From an uncultured Lachnospiraceae bacterium (GTDB lineage Bacteria; Bacillota; Clostridia; Lachnospirales; Lachnospiraceae): 11,895 nucleotides of DNA. Of this stretch, positions 1-6,310 are shown one piece after another (the first letter of the stretch is position 1; every line of letters starts with the position of its first letter). The notes under the pieces are model-generated. The model worked only from the letters and a program-made list of their open reading frames with translations, was not told the DNA's origin and ran no database searches. The position numbers and the translations under genes are program-made. Where the stretch lies: positions 1 through 11,895 of the forward strand of contig CAMPAP010000043.1 of NCBI GenBank assembly GCA_946631935.1, read 5' to 3'.

Positions 1-1
1 C

Positions 2-370
2 CCTCATAATTTTGACAGGAATTATGTTGTATATACGGGAACCCATGATAATGAGACCACAAGCGGATGGGCACATAACTGTGACAGAAAGACCCTGAAG
101 TACATCATGAAATATCTTGATGTGGATAAGAAAAAGGATATCACCCCGGCTCTTATCAGAGAGTGCTATTCGTCAGTTGCCGATACCTGTATCATTCCTT
201 TTCAGGATTTTCTGGAGCTTGGAAATGAAGCCAGAATGAATCTTCCTTCAACTCTTGGTGATAACTGGAAGTGGAGAACCGTATATTCCGACTGGACACA
301 GAAGCTGTCAAAGAGAATGTACAAGCTTGTGAGAACCTATGGCAGATATGAGATGAAAGTCGGAAGATGA
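2..370 (+). CDS. malQ: 4-alpha-glucanotransferase (amylomaltase, GH77), C-terminal part
   Basis: Open from the left edge in frame 2, ending in TGA; 122 residues are visible and the N-terminal three quarters lie outside the window. The enzyme transfers alpha-1,4-glucan segments between maltodextrins in the cytoplasm (glycogen or maltose metabolism). Near the start is a VVYTGTHDNETT stretch, the conserved amylomaltase block whose HDN aspartate is the family's transition-state stabiliser. Further on, the LGNEARMNLPSTLGDNWKWR block matches the conserved C-terminal signature of GH77 enzymes. The end of the protein is compact, with no extra domain. A hairpin terminator follows after about 20 bases, so this is the last gene of its transcript. 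Seen: motifs and stop codon. Known: family reaction. The name is secure; the physiological substrate is inferred. Confidence 0.93.
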   Translation, partial: PHNFDRNYVVYTGTHDNETTSGWAHNCDRKTLKYIMKYLDVDKKKDITPALIRECYSSVADTCIIPFQDFLELGNEARMNLPSTLGDNWKWRTVYSDWTQKLSKRMYKLVRTYGRYEMKVGR

Positions 371-390
371 TCTGATGTGAATGAATAAAA

Positions 391-426
391 AAATCTGTGG
401 CCTTATGGTCGCAGATTTTTGTTTTT
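391..426. terminator. Rho-independent terminator, probably bidirectional, between convergent genes
   Basis: A 12-bp stem (391-402 with 407-418, two G-T wobbles) closes a TTAT loop. On the plus strand it is followed by a T-rich run at 416-426, ending the malQ transcript. On the minus strand the A-run at 387-393 becomes a run of Ts after the same hairpin, ending the CYTH gene transcript. The position between two convergent stop codons (370 and 447) fits a shared terminator. Confidence 0.85.
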
Positions 427-446
427 GCGTGTCTTTCCGAATTACT

Positions 447-944
447 TTATTTGTCGATTCCGGTCATGGCCATATGGGAATTGTGATATTTTGGCTCATA
501 TGTCACATCCCTTCCGAACCAGTCCGGGGGGAGGAAATTCTGGGCCGCATCAACGCTTCCGAATTCAACTTCAGCCATCATAAGAGGGGCGAAGGGTTCA
601 TCGAAGACATCAAGCTCTATCATAAGCGAGTATTCATCAGGAGGTTCGGGAGTTCCCGGGATCACTCCGGGATGCTCAAGGGGAATGAGATATCTTGTTT
701 TTGATATAACATTTCCGTCAGCCTTTGCAAGCAGATGGCGGTATCCTTCGGCGGTAAGATTCAGGTTATATTCTTCTCTTTGCATAAGTCCCGAACCTTT
801 GTATGTCAGGTAGAAGTTCTCGCCCTCTCTTCTGACTCTTACGACGGGATCCGTGCAAAGATATGCCTGTTCTATTTTGTGAAAGGGATATTTTTCTATG
901 TCTTCGGGTAATTTATCTATTAAAAATTTTCTTTCTATTTCCAT
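447..944 (-). CDS. CYTH-domain protein (triphosphate tunnel metalloenzyme)
   Basis: 165 residues, essentially one CYTH domain. The N-terminal MEIERKF gives the signature ExExK (E2, E4, K6). Further tunnel-lining candidates are R36 and R38 in VRVRR, K49, R84 in KTRY, and paired acidic residues E110/D112 and E125/E127 that would bind the metal. Small stand-alone bacterial CYTH proteins of this size usually hydrolyse inorganic tripolyphosphate or other triphosphates; some relatives are class IV adenylate cyclases or thiamine triphosphatases, so the substrate is not decided here. No CHAD domain is attached. It starts 3 bases after the DJ-1 family gene stops, with an AGGA-type site inside that gene's last codons, so translation is probably coupled. 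It is the last gene of a three-gene minus-strand operon and ends at the shared terminator. Confidence 0.88.
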   Translation of the reverse strand: MEIERKFLIDKLPEDIEKYPFHKIEQAYLCTDPVVRVRREGENFYLTYKGSGLMQREEYNLNLTAEGYRHLLAKADGNVISKTRYLIPLEHPGVIPGTPEPPDEYSLMIELDVFDEPFAPLMMAEVEFGSVDAAQNFLPPDWFGRDVTYEPKYHNSHMAMTGIDK

Positions 945-947
945 TTT

Positions 948-1523
948 TTATTCCTGATCTTCCGCATGAGCTTTGTAAACGATTCCTTCCGCTATACGGT
1001 CGGCTTTTTCCTGTCCTGCAAAAAGAGCTGCTATGGCGAGGGCAAAGGGAATCGATGCTCCCATTCCCTGCCCGGTGATTATGCCGGAATCGATCTCAAC
1101 CTGTGAGTGGGTGCAGATGGCACCGCTGTTTTCGAGTTCTTCTTCAAAAGTGGGGTAGCAGGTAGCCCTTCTGCCCATGAGAAAGCCTCTGTGAGCGAAG
1201 ATGCTGGGTGCGGCGCATATGGCTGCAATATATTTTCCTGCTCCGTAGTAATATCCGATGAGGTCAAGAAGCTCATCACATTTTTCAAGGTTTTCTGTGC
1301 CCAGCTTTCCTCCTGGAAGAACGAGCATGTTGTAGTCATCCTTTGCAATGTCCTGGATTATCTTGTCGGCGCTTACCTTAATGTTGTGGGAGCCTTTGAC
1401 TTCGAGTCTTCCGTTTATGGAGACGGTATCAATTTCTATTCCGGCACGTCTGCAGATATCCACGACTGTAAGAGCCTCGATCTCTTCAAAACCGTCTGCA
1501 AGGAAAAGTGCGATCCTGTTCAT
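948..1523 (-). CDS. DJ-1/PfpI (ThiJ) family protein
   Basis: 191 residues, the usual length of single-domain DJ-1 proteins. The N-terminus (DGFEEIE, residues 10-16) carries the acidic residue E16 that sits beside the reactive cysteine in DJ-1; the nucleophile elbow is AAICAAPS with C103, equivalent to DJ-1 Cys106. Members of this branch act as redox-sensitive chaperones or as glyoxalase/deglycase-like enzymes; which applies cannot be read from the sequence. No signal peptide or membrane segment is visible, so it is cytoplasmic. The start is supported by AGGAGG at 1530-1535 on the minus strand, 6-7 bases upstream of the ATG. It lies 15 bases after the DUF4317 gene and 3 bases before the CYTH gene, so the three are probably co-transcribed. 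Confidence 0.9.
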   Translation of the reverse strand: MNRIALFLADGFEEIEALTVVDICRRAGIEIDTVSINGRLEVKGSHNIKVSADKIIQDIAKDDYNMLVLPGGKLGTENLEKCDELLDLIGYYYGAGKYIAAICAAPSIFAHRGFLMGRRATCYPTFEEELENSGAICTHSQVEIDSGIITGQGMGASIPFALAIAALFAGQEKADRIAEGIVYKAHAEDQE

Positions 1524-1538
1524 GTTTTATCCTCCTGA

Positions 1539-2654
1539 TCAAACCTTTATTCCGTTTACGGTAACATCACCGTTTAATTCTATGACTATGCAGTCCTTTC
1601 CTTCAACTTCCTGCTCGCTTACAAGGTCGGTCCTGTCCGGTTTTACTTTGATCACAACATCCGGTGTCTTTACGTCAAATGATCTTGAGTTAAAGACGTT
1701 GCTCATCATAAGAGGTCTGTCCTGATCAACGACTTTTTCGTATTTGTCGTCAAATGTGCTGAGTTTTTCATTGCTGGATCCGCTGGCTTCAAGCAGGTTT
1801 CTTATATCGCTTTTTTCCATGGTGAGGGGGACGTTGTTTTCCGCTGAGTCAGCAACCATCCTGGTCATTTCTTCATGAATATTCTTTATGCTTGTGAAGC
1901 TGCATTCTTCACCGAGGGTTTCCTCGACTATGGCTTCAAAGGTCTCTTTTTGTTCGCATGCCGTCATGGGTTCAATGGCGCCAAGCATCATGTCAATGAA
2001 GGATTCGTTGAGATTTTCCGCATCCTTGGAATAGTACATGACAGAGTGGATATCGGAAGATCTGTCGTTGAAGGCAGGGAATAGATATCCGAGTATGGGC
2101 ATGTTTACGATCCAGTCTCTTTTTCTGTTATGAAATTCCCCGGTTTTGGGATCGAATGACAGACCGGCATCTGCAAGATCTACCGGACAGATAACTGTGA
2201 GTATGTAGTCATATACCTCGTCGGAAGCATCGTCATTAACGATCCCGTCCGATGTTTTTCCCGGAACATCATATGCATCGTGAACCACAAGGATAAGGTA
2301 ATTGCCCACATATTCAAAAGAAGAGATTATCCTTCCGAAGTATTCGTCAAGAAGAGCTTCGTCCTCAAGCTTTGAATTTCTGAGCTTTAAGAGAAAGTCC
2401 TGTGCGCCTCCGCTTTTTTCCGATTCATTTGTAAAATCCAGTGTATGCGCTGTCTTTCCGATGCTTCCGGAAAGAGCTTTTTTGAAAAAATCCAGATATT
2501 TGTACATTTCTTCCTCGGGAAGGGAAAGAAACGACCTTGAAAAGACGGCTTTTTTGTTTTTTTCACCGTCGACATAGCATCCCGCCATTTTGGTGATGGA
2601 GCATTTTTTGGGGGTATAGAGTTTTTTAAGTTCGTTTAGTTCAGTCTTGATCAT
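1539..2654 (-). CDS. DUF4317 family protein, function unknown
   Basis: 371 residues from the start chosen here. The N-terminal pattern (basic helix, TPKKCSITKMAGCYVDGEKN, then FLSLPEEEMYKYLDFF) is what I recognise as the DUF4317 family, found mainly in Clostridia and without an assigned function. It is soluble, rather acidic, with no signal peptide or membrane helix; the C-terminal 40 residues look like a small beta-rich piece (DVVIKVKPD, CIVIELNGDVTVNG). An upstream in-frame ATG at 2694-2696 would add 14 residues, but the ATG at 2652-2654 has GGAGG five bases upstream, matches the family N-terminus, and lies downstream of the predicted transcription start near 2680, whereas the longer start lies upstream of it. 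First gene of the DUF4317, DJ-1, CYTH operon; nothing in the sequence reveals its biochemical role. Confidence 0.85.
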   Translation of the reverse strand: MIKTELNELKKLYTPKKCSITKMAGCYVDGEKNKKAVFSRSFLSLPEEEMYKYLDFFKKALSGSIGKTAHTLDFTNESEKSGGAQDFLLKLRNSKLEDEALLDEYFGRIISSFEYVGNYLILVVHDAYDVPGKTSDGIVNDDASDEVYDYILTVICPVDLADAGLSFDPKTGEFHNRKRDWIVNMPILGYLFPAFNDRSSDIHSVMYYSKDAENLNESFIDMMLGAIEPMTACEQKETFEAIVEETLGEECSFTSIKNIHEEMTRMVADSAENNVPLTMEKSDIRNLLEASGSSNEKLSTFDDKYEKVVDQDRPLMMSNVFNSRSFDVKTPDVVIKVKPDRTDLVSEQEVEGKDCIVIELNGDVTVNGIKV

Positions 2655-2686
2655 AAAAGCCTCCGTGCTGATTCGCAGTGAAAAAC

Positions 2687-2714
2687 ATTTTATCACAAAT
2701 CTGTCTGTTATGAA
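2687..2714 (-). promoter_or_regulatory. Predicted sigma-A promoter of the DUF4317 operon
   Basis: On the minus strand, an extended -10 TGATAAAAT (TAAAAT at 2687-2692) lies 16 bases from a TTCATA -35-like box (2709-2714). The -35 box is weak (4 of 6), but the TG extension compensates. The implied start near 2680 leaves about 25 bases of leader before the 2654 ATG. Confidence 0.55.
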
Positions 2715-2737
2715 AATGCAAATGACATTTATCGTGG

Positions 2738-2766
2738 TTGAAAACGGGAAATCAAATTGTTAAAAT
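2738..2766 (+). promoter_or_regulatory. Predicted sigma-A promoter of pyrE
   Basis: TTGAAA (2738-2743), a 17-base spacer, then TAAAAT (2761-2766) preceded by TG to give an extended -10. The start would fall near 2773, leaving about 30 bases of leader. That leaves no room for a PyrR-type attenuator, so any pyrimidine control would have to act at initiation or elsewhere. Confidence 0.7.
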
Positions 2767-2802
2767 GAATGAGTTGAAAATATTTAATAAAGGAAAGAAT
2801 CT

Positions 2803-3480
2803 ATGGAAAGCTATAAGCAGGAATTTATTGATTTTATGATAAAGTGCCAGGTTCTTAAATTTGGTGATTTTACGCTTAAGAGCGGTCGTAAATCACCGTT
2901 TTTCATGAATGCGGGAGCTTATGTAACAGGATCGCAGCTCATGGCGCTGGGAGAGTATTATGCAAAGGCCATTCATGACAATTTCGGGGATGATTTTGAT
3001 GTTCTGTTCGGGCCTGCATATAAGGGAATACCCCTTTCCGTTGCTACGGCCATCGCTTATTCAAAGCTTTACGGAATTGATGTCAGATACTGTTCGAACC
3101 GCAAGGAGGTCAAGGATCACGGAGATACGGGAATCCTTCTCGGGTCTAAGCTTTCTGACGGGGACAGAGTGGTGATGATCGAGGATGTTACCACTTCCGG
3201 TAAGTCGATAGAGGAGACATTCCCGGTACTTAAAGCTCAGGCAAATGTTACCATAAAGGGTCTGATAGTTTCCTTGAACCGTATGGAAAAGGGACTGCAT
3301 TCCGATAAAAGCGCCCTTGATGAGATAAGGGAGACATACGGATTTGATACCGCGGCCATTGTCAATATGAAGGAAGTGACCGAGTATCTGTACGGAACCG
3401 AAAGACAGGGCAGGGTATGGATCAATGATGAGATAAAGAAAGCCCTGGATGAGTATTATATGCAGTACGGAGCTGTATAA
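2803..3480 (+). CDS. pyrE: Orotate phosphoribosyltransferase
   Basis: 225 residues, normal length for the bacterial enzyme. It joins orotate to PRPP to give orotidine 5'-monophosphate, the fifth step of UMP synthesis, in the cytoplasm. The phosphoribosyltransferase signature VVMIEDVTTSGKS is at residues 123-135 and binds the PRPP pyrophosphate and ribose. The mobile catalytic loop NRKEVKDHGD (residues 99-108) carries the expected lysines K101 and K104 and H106. The start is set by AGGAAAG at 2791-2797, five bases before the ATG. It has its own promoter, divergent from the DUF4317 operon, and no other pyr genes adjoin it. Two small membrane-protein genes follow on the same strand with no clear terminator between, so they probably share its transcript. 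Confidence 0.96.
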   Translation: MESYKQEFIDFMIKCQVLKFGDFTLKSGRKSPFFMNAGAYVTGSQLMALGEYYAKAIHDNFGDDFDVLFGPAYKGIPLSVATAIAYSKLYGIDVRYCSNRKEVKDHGDTGILLGSKLSDGDRVVMIEDVTTSGKSIEETFPVLKAQANVTIKGLIVSLNRMEKGLHSDKSALDEIRETYGFDTAAIVNMKEVTEYLYGTERQGRVWINDEIKKALDEYYMQYGAV

Positions 3481-3489
3481 AGGCAGGGG

Positions 3490-3503
3490 CTGCTGCAAAG
3501 CAG
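3490..3503 (+). other. Small GCAA-loop hairpin in the pyrE downstream gap
   Basis: CTGCT at 3490-3494 pairs with AGCAG at 3499-3503 around a GCAA loop of the stable GNRA class. No T-run follows, so it does not look like a terminator; it may stabilise the upstream message end or be incidental. Confidence 0.4.
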
Positions 3504-3510
3504 GGCTTTA

Positions 3511-3550
3511 GCTGACATAAACGTAAGTCGCATCTGTGCGGTTTAGGAGG
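3511..3550 (+). promoter_or_regulatory. Hairpin plus Shine-Dalgarno leader of the 51-residue gene
   Basis: GCTGAC (3511-3516) is followed by a six-pair hairpin (3527-3532 with 3537-3542, loop TCTG, two G-U pairs) and then AGGAGG (3545-3550), five bases before the ATG at 3556. The arrangement and the 45-base distance from GCTGAC to the start codon closely resemble the duplicated element before the GntR gene (46 bases there). The hairpin leaves the ribosome site open, so it would not block translation. Confidence 0.45.
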
Positions 3551-3555
3551 TATAT

Positions 3556-3711
3556 ATGGAAGAAGAGAAGATTTATAAAGTAGTCAGAACAACCGGAGCA
3601 TGGGATCTTGCCATTGGAATTGTTACCATAGTTTTCGGCCTTGCTGCCGGGATAGTTCTTGTTATCAGCGGGGCAAAGCTTCTTTTGTCAAGATCCAAGA
3701 TAATGTTCTGA
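3556..3711 (+). CDS. 51-residue single-pass membrane microprotein
   Basis: A short open frame: about 14 polar residues (EEEKIYKVVRTTG), one hydrophobic stretch from about residue 17 to 38 rich in I, V, G and A, then a positively charged end (KLLLSRSKIMF). This predicts one transmembrane helix, with the basic C-terminus probably inside. Evidence that it is real: AGGAGG (3545-3550) exactly five bases upstream of ATG, uninterrupted coding with codon use like the neighbours, and tight packing (4 bases) against the next gene. It resembles small hypothetical proteins I associate with Lachnospiraceae genomes, but I cannot name a family with certainty. At 51 residues it would often be missed by automatic gene calling. 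Function unknown; co-transcription with pyrE is likely. Confidence 0.75.
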   Translation: MEEEKIYKVVRTTGAWDLAIGIVTIVFGLAAGIVLVISGAKLLLSRSKIMF

Positions 3712-3715
3712 TGCT

Positions 3716-4024
3716 ATGCGCAGACATTTAAGGTTTACAAACAGACGTCATCCCTACCTTGGAATAATGTCCATGGTGCTGGGACTGATAGCGCTGTTTT
3801 CCCTTATTTACGGGATTTACTGCAGTTATCTGGTAAGCGGTGATGTGCCTGCGGGCTTCGGCGTCGGTTGTGCCCTTGCTACGCTCTATGCGCTTGTTGG
3901 ATGGTTCATGGGTGTGTATGCCGTAAGGATACCCGATACCTACCATATTACGGGGATAACAGGGATAATAGTCAATTCGGTTTCGCTGTTCATCTCTGCA
4001 TTTTTGCTGTGGATGCCGTCTTAG
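3716..4024 (+). CDS. Small three-helix membrane protein, DUF6142-like
   Basis: 102 residues. A basic N-terminal stretch (MRRHLRFTNRRHPY) is followed by three predicted membrane helices at about residues 15-39, 46-69 and 78-99, with little else. The basic start places the N-terminus inside. The pattern R-x-R-F-T-N followed by GIMSMVLGLIAL resembles DUF6142, a family of short clostridial membrane proteins without known function; this assignment is from memory and tentative. The start lies 4 bases after the stop of the microprotein, with no good ribosome site of its own, so translation is probably coupled. A hairpin overlapping its stop codon probably ends the pyrE transcript. The tight pairing of two tiny membrane proteins hints that they act together, which is inference. 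Confidence 0.75.
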   Translation: MRRHLRFTNRRHPYLGIMSMVLGLIALFSLIYGIYCSYLVSGDVPAGFGVGCALATLYALVGWFMGVYAVRIPDTYHITGITGIIVNSVSLFISAFLLWMPS

Positions 4025-4053
4025 GGCTCTATTGCATACGGCCCTTTATTTTA
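4023..4053 (+). terminator. Likely terminator of the pyrE transcript
   Basis: AGGGCT (4023-4028) pairs with GGCCCT (4040-4045), and after a C-C mismatch TAT pairs with ATA around a TGC loop. The T-rich TTATTTTA follows at 4046-4053. The stem begins within the TAG stop codon of the three-helix protein gene. The short stem and mixed T-tract make it moderate in strength. Confidence 0.5.
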
Positions 4054-4060
4054 GTAAAAT
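4032..4060 (+). promoter_or_regulatory. Candidate promoter of the purE operon, overlapping the terminator
   Basis: TTGCAT (4032-4037), a 17-base spacer and TAAAAT (4055-4060). The -35 box matches only TTG of the consensus, but spacing and -10 are good. The start near 4067 gives a leader of about 40 bases, too short for a purine riboswitch; no PurR-type box was recognised. The -35 region lies inside the terminator hairpin. Confidence 0.35.
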
Positions 4061-4105
4061 GTTTCATGGTTTTTTTGAAAACAGGAAAGAAAAGGATAAG
4101 GAAAA

Positions 4106-4639
4106 ATGAGTACTTCTGTAAAAAAGGCCCCTGTTTTGGTGGGCATTGTCATGGGAAGTGATTCCGATATGCCTGTTATGGCCAAAGCGGCCGAGATACT
4201 TGATAAACTCGGTATCGGCTACGAGATGAAGATCATTTCCGCTCACAGAGAGCCGGATGTTTTTTTTGAATATGCATCATCTGCAGAAAAAAGAGGATTC
4301 AAGGTTATAATCGCAGGTGCCGGAATGGCTGCGCATCTTCCCGGAATGTGTGCCGCAATATTCCCGATGCCCGTTATCGGTATCCCCATGCATACAACTT
4401 CCCTGGGAGGAAGGGATTCACTCTACTCGATAGTTCAGATGCCAAGCGGCATCCCTGTTGCCACGGTTGCCATAAACGGAGGCGCTAATGCAGGTCTTCT
4501 TGCGGCCAGGATCCTTGCGGTATCTGATAAGAAGCTTTTAGGAAAGCTTAAAAAGTATTCCGCCGATCTTAAGAAGCAGGTTCAGGATAAGGACGCAAAG
4601 CTTCAGGAGATCGGATATAAAAAATATCTCGACAAATAA
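4106..4639 (+). CDS. purE: N5-carboxyaminoimidazole ribonucleotide mutase (class I PurE)
   Basis: 177 residues, slightly long because of a lysine-rich helical C-terminal tail (about 145-177). It converts N5-CAIR to CAIR, the carboxylation step of purine synthesis. Visible motifs: GSDSD (17-21) in the phosphate-binding loop, SAHRE (45-49) with the catalytic histidine H47, GMAAHLPG (73-80), and the DSLYSIVQMPSGIPVATVAI block. The SAHR form, rather than the lysine-bearing form of class II enzymes, points to class I, which normally needs PurK to supply N5-CAIR; no purK is adjacent. The start is supported by an AAGGA site (4098-4102) just upstream. First gene of purE-purM-purN-purD; purM begins 17 bases after its stop. 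Confidence 0.95.
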   Translation: MSTSVKKAPVLVGIVMGSDSDMPVMAKAAEILDKLGIGYEMKIISAHREPDVFFEYASSAEKRGFKVIIAGAGMAAHLPGMCAAIFPMPVIGIPMHTTSLGGRDSLYSIVQMPSGIPVATVAINGGANAGLLAARILAVSDKKLLGKLKKYSADLKKQVQDKDAKLQEIGYKKYLDK

Positions 4640-4656
4640 TCTATAAGGAGAAAAAC

Positions 4657-5688
4657 ATGGCACTCGATTATAAGGCAGCAGGCGTAGATATCGAAGCCGG
4701 CTACAGATCGGTCGAACTTATAAAAAAATACGTTGCCGGGACTGAAAGACCCGAGGTCTGCGGAGGACTCGGAGGTTTTTCGGGAGCATTTTCCGCAGCG
4801 GCATTCAAAGGAATGGAGGAGCCGATCCTTCTTTCCGGAACCGACGGAGTCGGAACAAAGCTTAAGGCTGCAATGGTGCTTGACAGGCACGATACCATAG
4901 GGATCGACTGCGTTGCGATGTGCGTAAATGATGTTGCATGTGCCGGGGGTGAGCCCCTCTTTTTCCTTGATTACATTGCATGCGGAAAAAACATTCCCGA
5001 GAAGATCGCAGAGATCGTAAAGGGAGTTGCCGAAGGATGCAAGATGGCCGGCTGTGCCCTTGTCGGGGGAGAGACCGCAGAGCATCCCCAGATGATGCCG
5101 GATGATGAATATGACATCGCAGGATTTTCTGTGGGAGTTGTTGATAAGAAAGATCTCATAACCGGAGATGATATCAAGGCAGGGGATGTGCTTGTGGGTA
5201 TTGCGTCAAGCGGGATCCACTCAAACGGTTTTTCTCTTATCAGAAAAGTTTTCGACATGACTGAGGAGTCACTGAATACCCGGTATGATGAGCTGGGAGA
5301 GACTCTCGGAGATGCTCTTTTAAGACCTACCATCATATATGTGAAGGCTTTAAGGGCCGTTAAGGAAAGCGGCATTAAGATCAAGGGCTGCAGCCATATC
5401 ACAGGCGGCGGATTTTATGAGAATATTCCCAGGATGCTTCCGGATGGCATTAATGCACATGTAGAAAAGGGCAGCTATCCTGTTCCTCCTATTTTCGATC
5501 TTATCGCCAAAAAGGGCGGCATCGAGGAAAAGATGATGTACAACACTTACAATATGGGACTCGGAATGCTTCTTGCTCTCGATCCCGCGGATGCCGAAAA
5601 AGCAGTCAGGGCAATTGAGAGTGCAGGCGAAAAGGCTTATATCGTAGGTAAGTGCGAAGCCGGAGAAAAGGGTGTGACCTTATGCTGA
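4657..5688 (+). CDS. purM: Phosphoribosylformylglycinamidine cyclo-ligase (AIR synthetase)
   Basis: 343 residues, typical length. It closes the imidazole ring, converting FGAM to AIR with ATP, in the cytoplasm. Motifs of the PurM/ThiL/SelD ATP-binding fold are in place: GTDGVGTKL (61-69), IGIDCVAMCVNDV (81-93), EPLFFLDY (99-106), GGETAEHP (137-144), the SSGIHSNGFSL block and the glycine-rich HITGGGFYENIPR segment in the C-terminal domain. A clear AAGGAG site (4645-4650) lies seven bases before the ATG. The last seven bases overlap the start of purN, an arrangement that usually gives translational coupling. Nothing is missing or unusual. Confidence 0.97.
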   Translation: MALDYKAAGVDIEAGYRSVELIKKYVAGTERPEVCGGLGGFSGAFSAAAFKGMEEPILLSGTDGVGTKLKAAMVLDRHDTIGIDCVAMCVNDVACAGGEPLFFLDYIACGKNIPEKIAEIVKGVAEGCKMAGCALVGGETAEHPQMMPDDEYDIAGFSVGVVDKKDLITGDDIKAGDVLVGIASSGIHSNGFSLIRKVFDMTEESLNTRYDELGETLGDALLRPTIIYVKALRAVKESGIKIKGCSHITGGGFYENIPRMLPDGINAHVEKGSYPVPPIFDLIAKKGGIEEKMMYNTYNMGLGMLLALDPADAEKAVRAIESAGEKAYIVGKCEAGEKGVTLC

Positions 5689-6308
5689 GAACTGTCGTAT
5701 GTGTCAGCGGAGGCGGGACCAATCTTCAGGCCATAATCGATGCGGTTAAGAGCGGAGATATCACAAATACCGAACTTGTTGGTGTCATCAGCAACAATTA
5801 CGGAGTAAAAAGTCTCGAAAGAGCGGAAAAAGCCGGCATCCCTGCTTTCGTTATCAGTCCTAAGGATTATGAGATAAGGGATGATTTTCACAGGGCTTTT
5901 CTTGATAAACTTTCGGAGCTTAAGCCGGATCTTATTGTTCTTGCAGGTTTTCTCGTAAGGATTCCGGAAGAAATGGTAGAAAGGTATCCGGGGAAGATAA
6001 TCAACATCCACCCGTCACTGATACCGTCTTTTTGCGGAAAAGGCTTTTACGGTCTCAAGGTTCATGAGAAGGCACTTGAAAGAGGCGTTAAGATAACCGG
6101 AGCCACTGTGCATTTTGTAAATGAAGGTATGGACGAAGGCCCCATCATTTCACAGAAAGCGGTGGAGGTTAAGGAAGGGGATACCCCCGAGATCTTACAG
6201 AAAAGAGTTATGGAAGAGGCGGAATGGATTCTTTTGCCCGGGGCCATAGATGATATTGCAAACGGACGGGTGCATATGGAAGGCTCCCGAGCCGGAAGAA
6301 AGGTTTGA
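5682..6308 (+). CDS. purN: Phosphoribosylglycinamide formyltransferase (10-formyl-THF dependent)
   Basis: 208 residues from the ATG at 5682, normal for PurN. It transfers a formyl group from 10-formyltetrahydrofolate to GAR, giving FGAR. The N-terminal loop SGGGTNLQ (9-16) binds the phosphate of GAR. The catalytic triad is intact: N108 and H110 in INIHPSLIPSF, and D151 in GMDEGPI. An in-frame upstream ATG at 5652 would add ten basic residues that are not part of the family and lie deep inside purM. The chosen start is preceded by an AAGGG site about nine bases away, overlaps the purM stop by seven bases and begins at the conserved beta strand. purD starts two bases after its stop. Confidence 0.95.
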   Translation: MLRTVVCVSGGGTNLQAIIDAVKSGDITNTELVGVISNNYGVKSLERAEKAGIPAFVISPKDYEIRDDFHRAFLDKLSELKPDLIVLAGFLVRIPEEMVERYPGKIINIHPSLIPSFCGKGFYGLKVHEKALERGVKITGATVHFVNEGMDEGPIISQKAVEVKEGDTPEILQKRVMEEAEWILLPGAIDDIANGRVHMEGSRAGRKV

Positions 6309-6310
6309 AC

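Noticed and set aside
381..704. Plus-strand reading frame opposite the CYTH gene.
   Set aside because: It is antisense to a clear CYTH domain, starts inside a terminator region and has no recognisable protein features. The same reasoning excludes other overlapping frames opposite pyrE, purM, purD and clpC.
4025..4105. Purine riboswitch or PurR box upstream of purE.
   Set aside because: Only about 80 bases are available, most upstream of the predicted start, and no three-way-junction core or paired CGAA-type boxes could be recognised.
6305..6310. TTG start for purD two codons upstream of the ATG.
   Set aside because: It lies one base after the ribosome site, while ATG 6311 has spacing of seven and matches the family N-terminus.
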